DNA from: Leucobacter sp.
GTDB lineage: Bacteria; Actinomycetota; Actinomycetes; Actinomycetales; Microbacteriaceae
Assembly: GCA_012510755.1 (NCBI GenBank)
Contig: JAAZHL010000356.1
Span: 1 to 5,525, forward strand
DNA: 5,525 nt
Reading direction: 5' to 3'
Part shown: positions 5,468 to 5,525 of the stretch, in pieces
Position numbering within the stretch: position 1 is the stretch's first letter
Layout: each line of letters starts with the position of its first letter
Translations under genes and position numbers: made by a program
The notes under the pieces: generated by a model
The model's database searches: none
Told to the model about the DNA's origin: nothing
The model's input: the letters and a program-made list of their open reading frames with translations, nothing else

Positions 5468-5525
5468 GCCGCTGGCAAGCCGGTGGGTGTGAACGCGTTT
5501 GTCGCGGCAGACGCTGAGCGCTATA
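5468..5525 (+). pseudogene. hpaI: Continuation of the hpaI frame beyond the TAG, runs off the right edge
   Basis: Directly after the TAG the same frame reads AAGKPVGVNAFVAADAERY, 19 residues that align without a gap to the E. coli HpaI stretch containing GKAPGI and AKRY (recalled from memory). No frameshift is therefore involved: a single codon differs. No start codon with a Shine-Dalgarno is seen for independent translation of this part. The end of the gene lies outside the window. Confidence 0.75.

Overview
The window looks like chromosome of a moderately GC-rich actinobacterium, perhaps of the Microbacteriaceae type. That placement is inference from codon choice, the mix of SD-led and apparently leaderless genes, and the arginine/aspartate-rich tail on the DEAD-box helicase. 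No rRNA or other marker gene is present to confirm it. No tRNA, insertion sequence or CRISPR array was recognised.

Layout from left to right: (1) the N-terminal 185 residues of an MFS transporter of the metabolite:H+ symporter (MHS) type, reading left and running off the window; (2) a divergent regulatory region of about 220 bp with several inverted repeats; (3) a TetR-family regulator reading right; (4) a short convergent gap with a GC-rich hairpin; (5) a large DEAD-box RNA helicase of the DeaD/CsdA type (801 aa) reading left, with an acidic N-terminal extension, a complete helicase core, a DbpA-type RNA-binding domain and a repetitive Arg/Asp/Gly tail; (6) a 238-bp divergent region with a 16-bp perfect palindrome; (7) an hpaH-type hydratase and, overlapping it by 16 bp, an hpaI-type aldolase, both reading right.

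HpaH and HpaI catalyse the last two steps of the homoprotocatechuate (4-hydroxyphenylacetate) meta-cleavage pathway. HpaH hydrates 2-oxohept-4-ene-1,7-dioate, and HpaI cleaves the product to pyruvate and succinic semialdehyde. Earlier pathway genes are not in the window. The transporter at the left edge could import a related acid. This is suggested by a near-identical palindrome upstream of both the transporter and hpaH (core ATCRTATAYGAT), which may be the operator of one shared regulator.

Two observations stand out. The hpaI frame is interrupted by a single in-frame TAG at 5465-5467, after which the same frame goes on encoding recognisable HpaI sequence to the window end. The two palindromes differ only at one symmetric pair of positions, as expected for two operators of one dimeric regulator. 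I found no convincing wholly new system; the other items are refinements on known families.
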